From: Clostridia bacterium
Lineage (GTDB): Bacteria > Bacillota_A > Clostridia > Christensenellales > Borkfalkiaceae
DNA: 5,212 nt
Assembly: GCA_017399665.1 (NCBI GenBank)
Contig: JAFQBR010000213.1
Location: 1-5,212, forward strand
Reading direction: 5' to 3'
The position numbers and the translations under genes were made by a program. The notes beneath the pieces were generated by a model, which saw only the letters and a list, made by a program, of their open reading frames with translations, made no database searches and had not been told where the DNA came from. Shown here piece after piece: positions 4,822 through 5,212 of the stretch (positions are counted from its first letter, which is position 1; the number at the start of each line of letters is the position of its first letter).

Positions 4822-4851
4822 GTTTGCCTATAGGTCGATTATCGGCACTTA
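4821..4851. repeat. 31-bp near-repeat, copy 2 (between the amidotransferase and rho)
   Basis: It matches 3765-3795 at 27 of 31 positions. It fills the whole 27-bp gap between the convergent genes, from the last base of the amidotransferase stop codon to the TAA stop of rho (4849-4851). On the minus strand it could read LSADNRPIGKL, close to residues 121-131 of the nucleosidase, but no open gene continues around it. It holds the palindrome CCTATAGG (4827-4834). No intrinsic terminator is seen in the gap. Confidence 0.6.
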
Positions 4852-5212
4852 ACTTAAAATAGATTTTATCCAAATAGGCAGTTTTTTAACAAACTCAATA
4901 TTGCTATTGGACTGTTTTATCATCTCTAAAAAGATTTCACTTACGTTACTTTTAGCAGATAAATTTGACCTGAATTTATACATTGCTTCAATTTTTTCTT
5001 CCGGTAAAATAAGCTCTTCCTTTCTTGTACCGGAACGCAAAATATCTATTGCTGGAAACACTCTTTTTTGTGCAAGCTCGCGCGAAAGCATAATTTCCAT
5101 ATTTCCCGTTCCCTTAAACTCTTCATAAATAATATCATCCATGCGACTACCCGTTTCAGTAAGTGCGGTTGCAATAACAGTTAAAGAGCCACCTTCTTTA
5201 AGATTTCTCGCA
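4849..5212 (-). CDS. rho: Transcription termination factor Rho, C-terminal part (cut by window end)
   Basis: Only the last 120 residues are in the window; the frame continues past base 5212. It reads ARNLKEGGSLTVIATALTET, then GSRMDDIIYEEFKGTGNMEI, LSRELAQKRVFPAIDI and RSGTRKEELIL. This is the nearly invariant C-terminal part of the Rho RecA-like ATPase domain, including the basic LSR...KR segment that faces the neighbouring subunit in the hexamer. Rho is a ring-shaped RNA helicase that ends transcription at unstructured C-rich RNA. The ATG at 5140-5142 lies within the conserved GSRMDD motif and is not a start. The family normally ends shortly after the helix corresponding to SNIEFVKKL; here about nine further residues (PIWIKSILS) precede a TAA that coincides with the end of the 31-bp near-repeat. 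Confidence 0.96.
   Translation of the reverse strand, partial: ARNLKEGGSLTVIATALTETGSRMDDIIYEEFKGTGNMEIMLSRELAQKRVFPAIDILRSGTRKEELILPEEKIEAMYKFRSNLSAKSNVSEIFLEMIKQSNSNIEFVKKLPIWIKSILS

Noticed and set aside
4822..4848. An intrinsic terminator between the amidotransferase and rho.
   Set aside because: Only the short CCTATAGG palindrome is present, with no GC-rich stem and no U-tract on either strand.

Overview
The window is AT-rich chromosomal DNA using the standard code. Strong AGGAGG-type ribosome sites, TTGACA/TATAAT-type promoters, a thiN-type thiamine pyrophosphokinase, a split chromate-transporter pair and remnants of corrinoid/methyl-group genes all point to a low-GC Firmicute, most likely an anaerobic Clostridia-type bacterium. 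The species cannot be named from this window. Coding density is high and there is no gene-free stretch over 300 bases.

Left edge (1-906). Bases 1-200 look like a small non-coding mobile or repeat element. Its ends are imperfect inverted repeats and its body folds into one long hairpin. Next to it is a deletion scar: the C-terminal third of a uroporphyrinogen-decarboxylase-like protein (216 to about 559, minus) is joined out of frame to the N-terminal 2Fe-2S ferredoxin domain of a RACo-like corrinoid-activation protein (530-784, minus). The ferredoxin piece keeps its promoter and all four cluster cysteines, so it may survive as a free small ferredoxin. A divergent intergenic region (785-906) carries one promoter for each direction.

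Centre (907-4156). A histidine phosphatase gene (907-1554, plus) ends at a bidirectional terminator (1565-1592) shared with the convergent minus-strand operon. That operon reads, in order of transcription: MTA/SAH-nucleosidase-like protein (4156-3485), two half-size chromate (CHR) transporter subunits (3475-2840 and 2840-2265, overlapping by one base) and thiamine pyrophosphokinase (2259-1600). The tight spacing (9 bp, 1-bp overlap, 5 bp) indicates one co-translated mRNA.

Right side (4157-5212). A 50-bp divergent region separates the nucleosidase operon from a plus-strand class I glutamine amidotransferase of the peptidase C26 type (4207-4821). It appears to hold a symmetric bidirectional promoter whose two -10 boxes overlap. 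The amidotransferase converges on the 3' end of rho (4849-5212, minus, cut by the window edge).

The points most worth a second look are these. Both plus-strand genes appear to be leaderless. A 31-bp stretch of the nucleosidase gene recurs (27/31) between the amidotransferase and rho, oriented so that amidotransferase read-through RNA could pair with nucleosidase mRNA. There is also the divergent -10 overlap, the hairpin element and the deletion scar. I see no CRISPR array, tRNA, rRNA, transposase or recognisable defence system.
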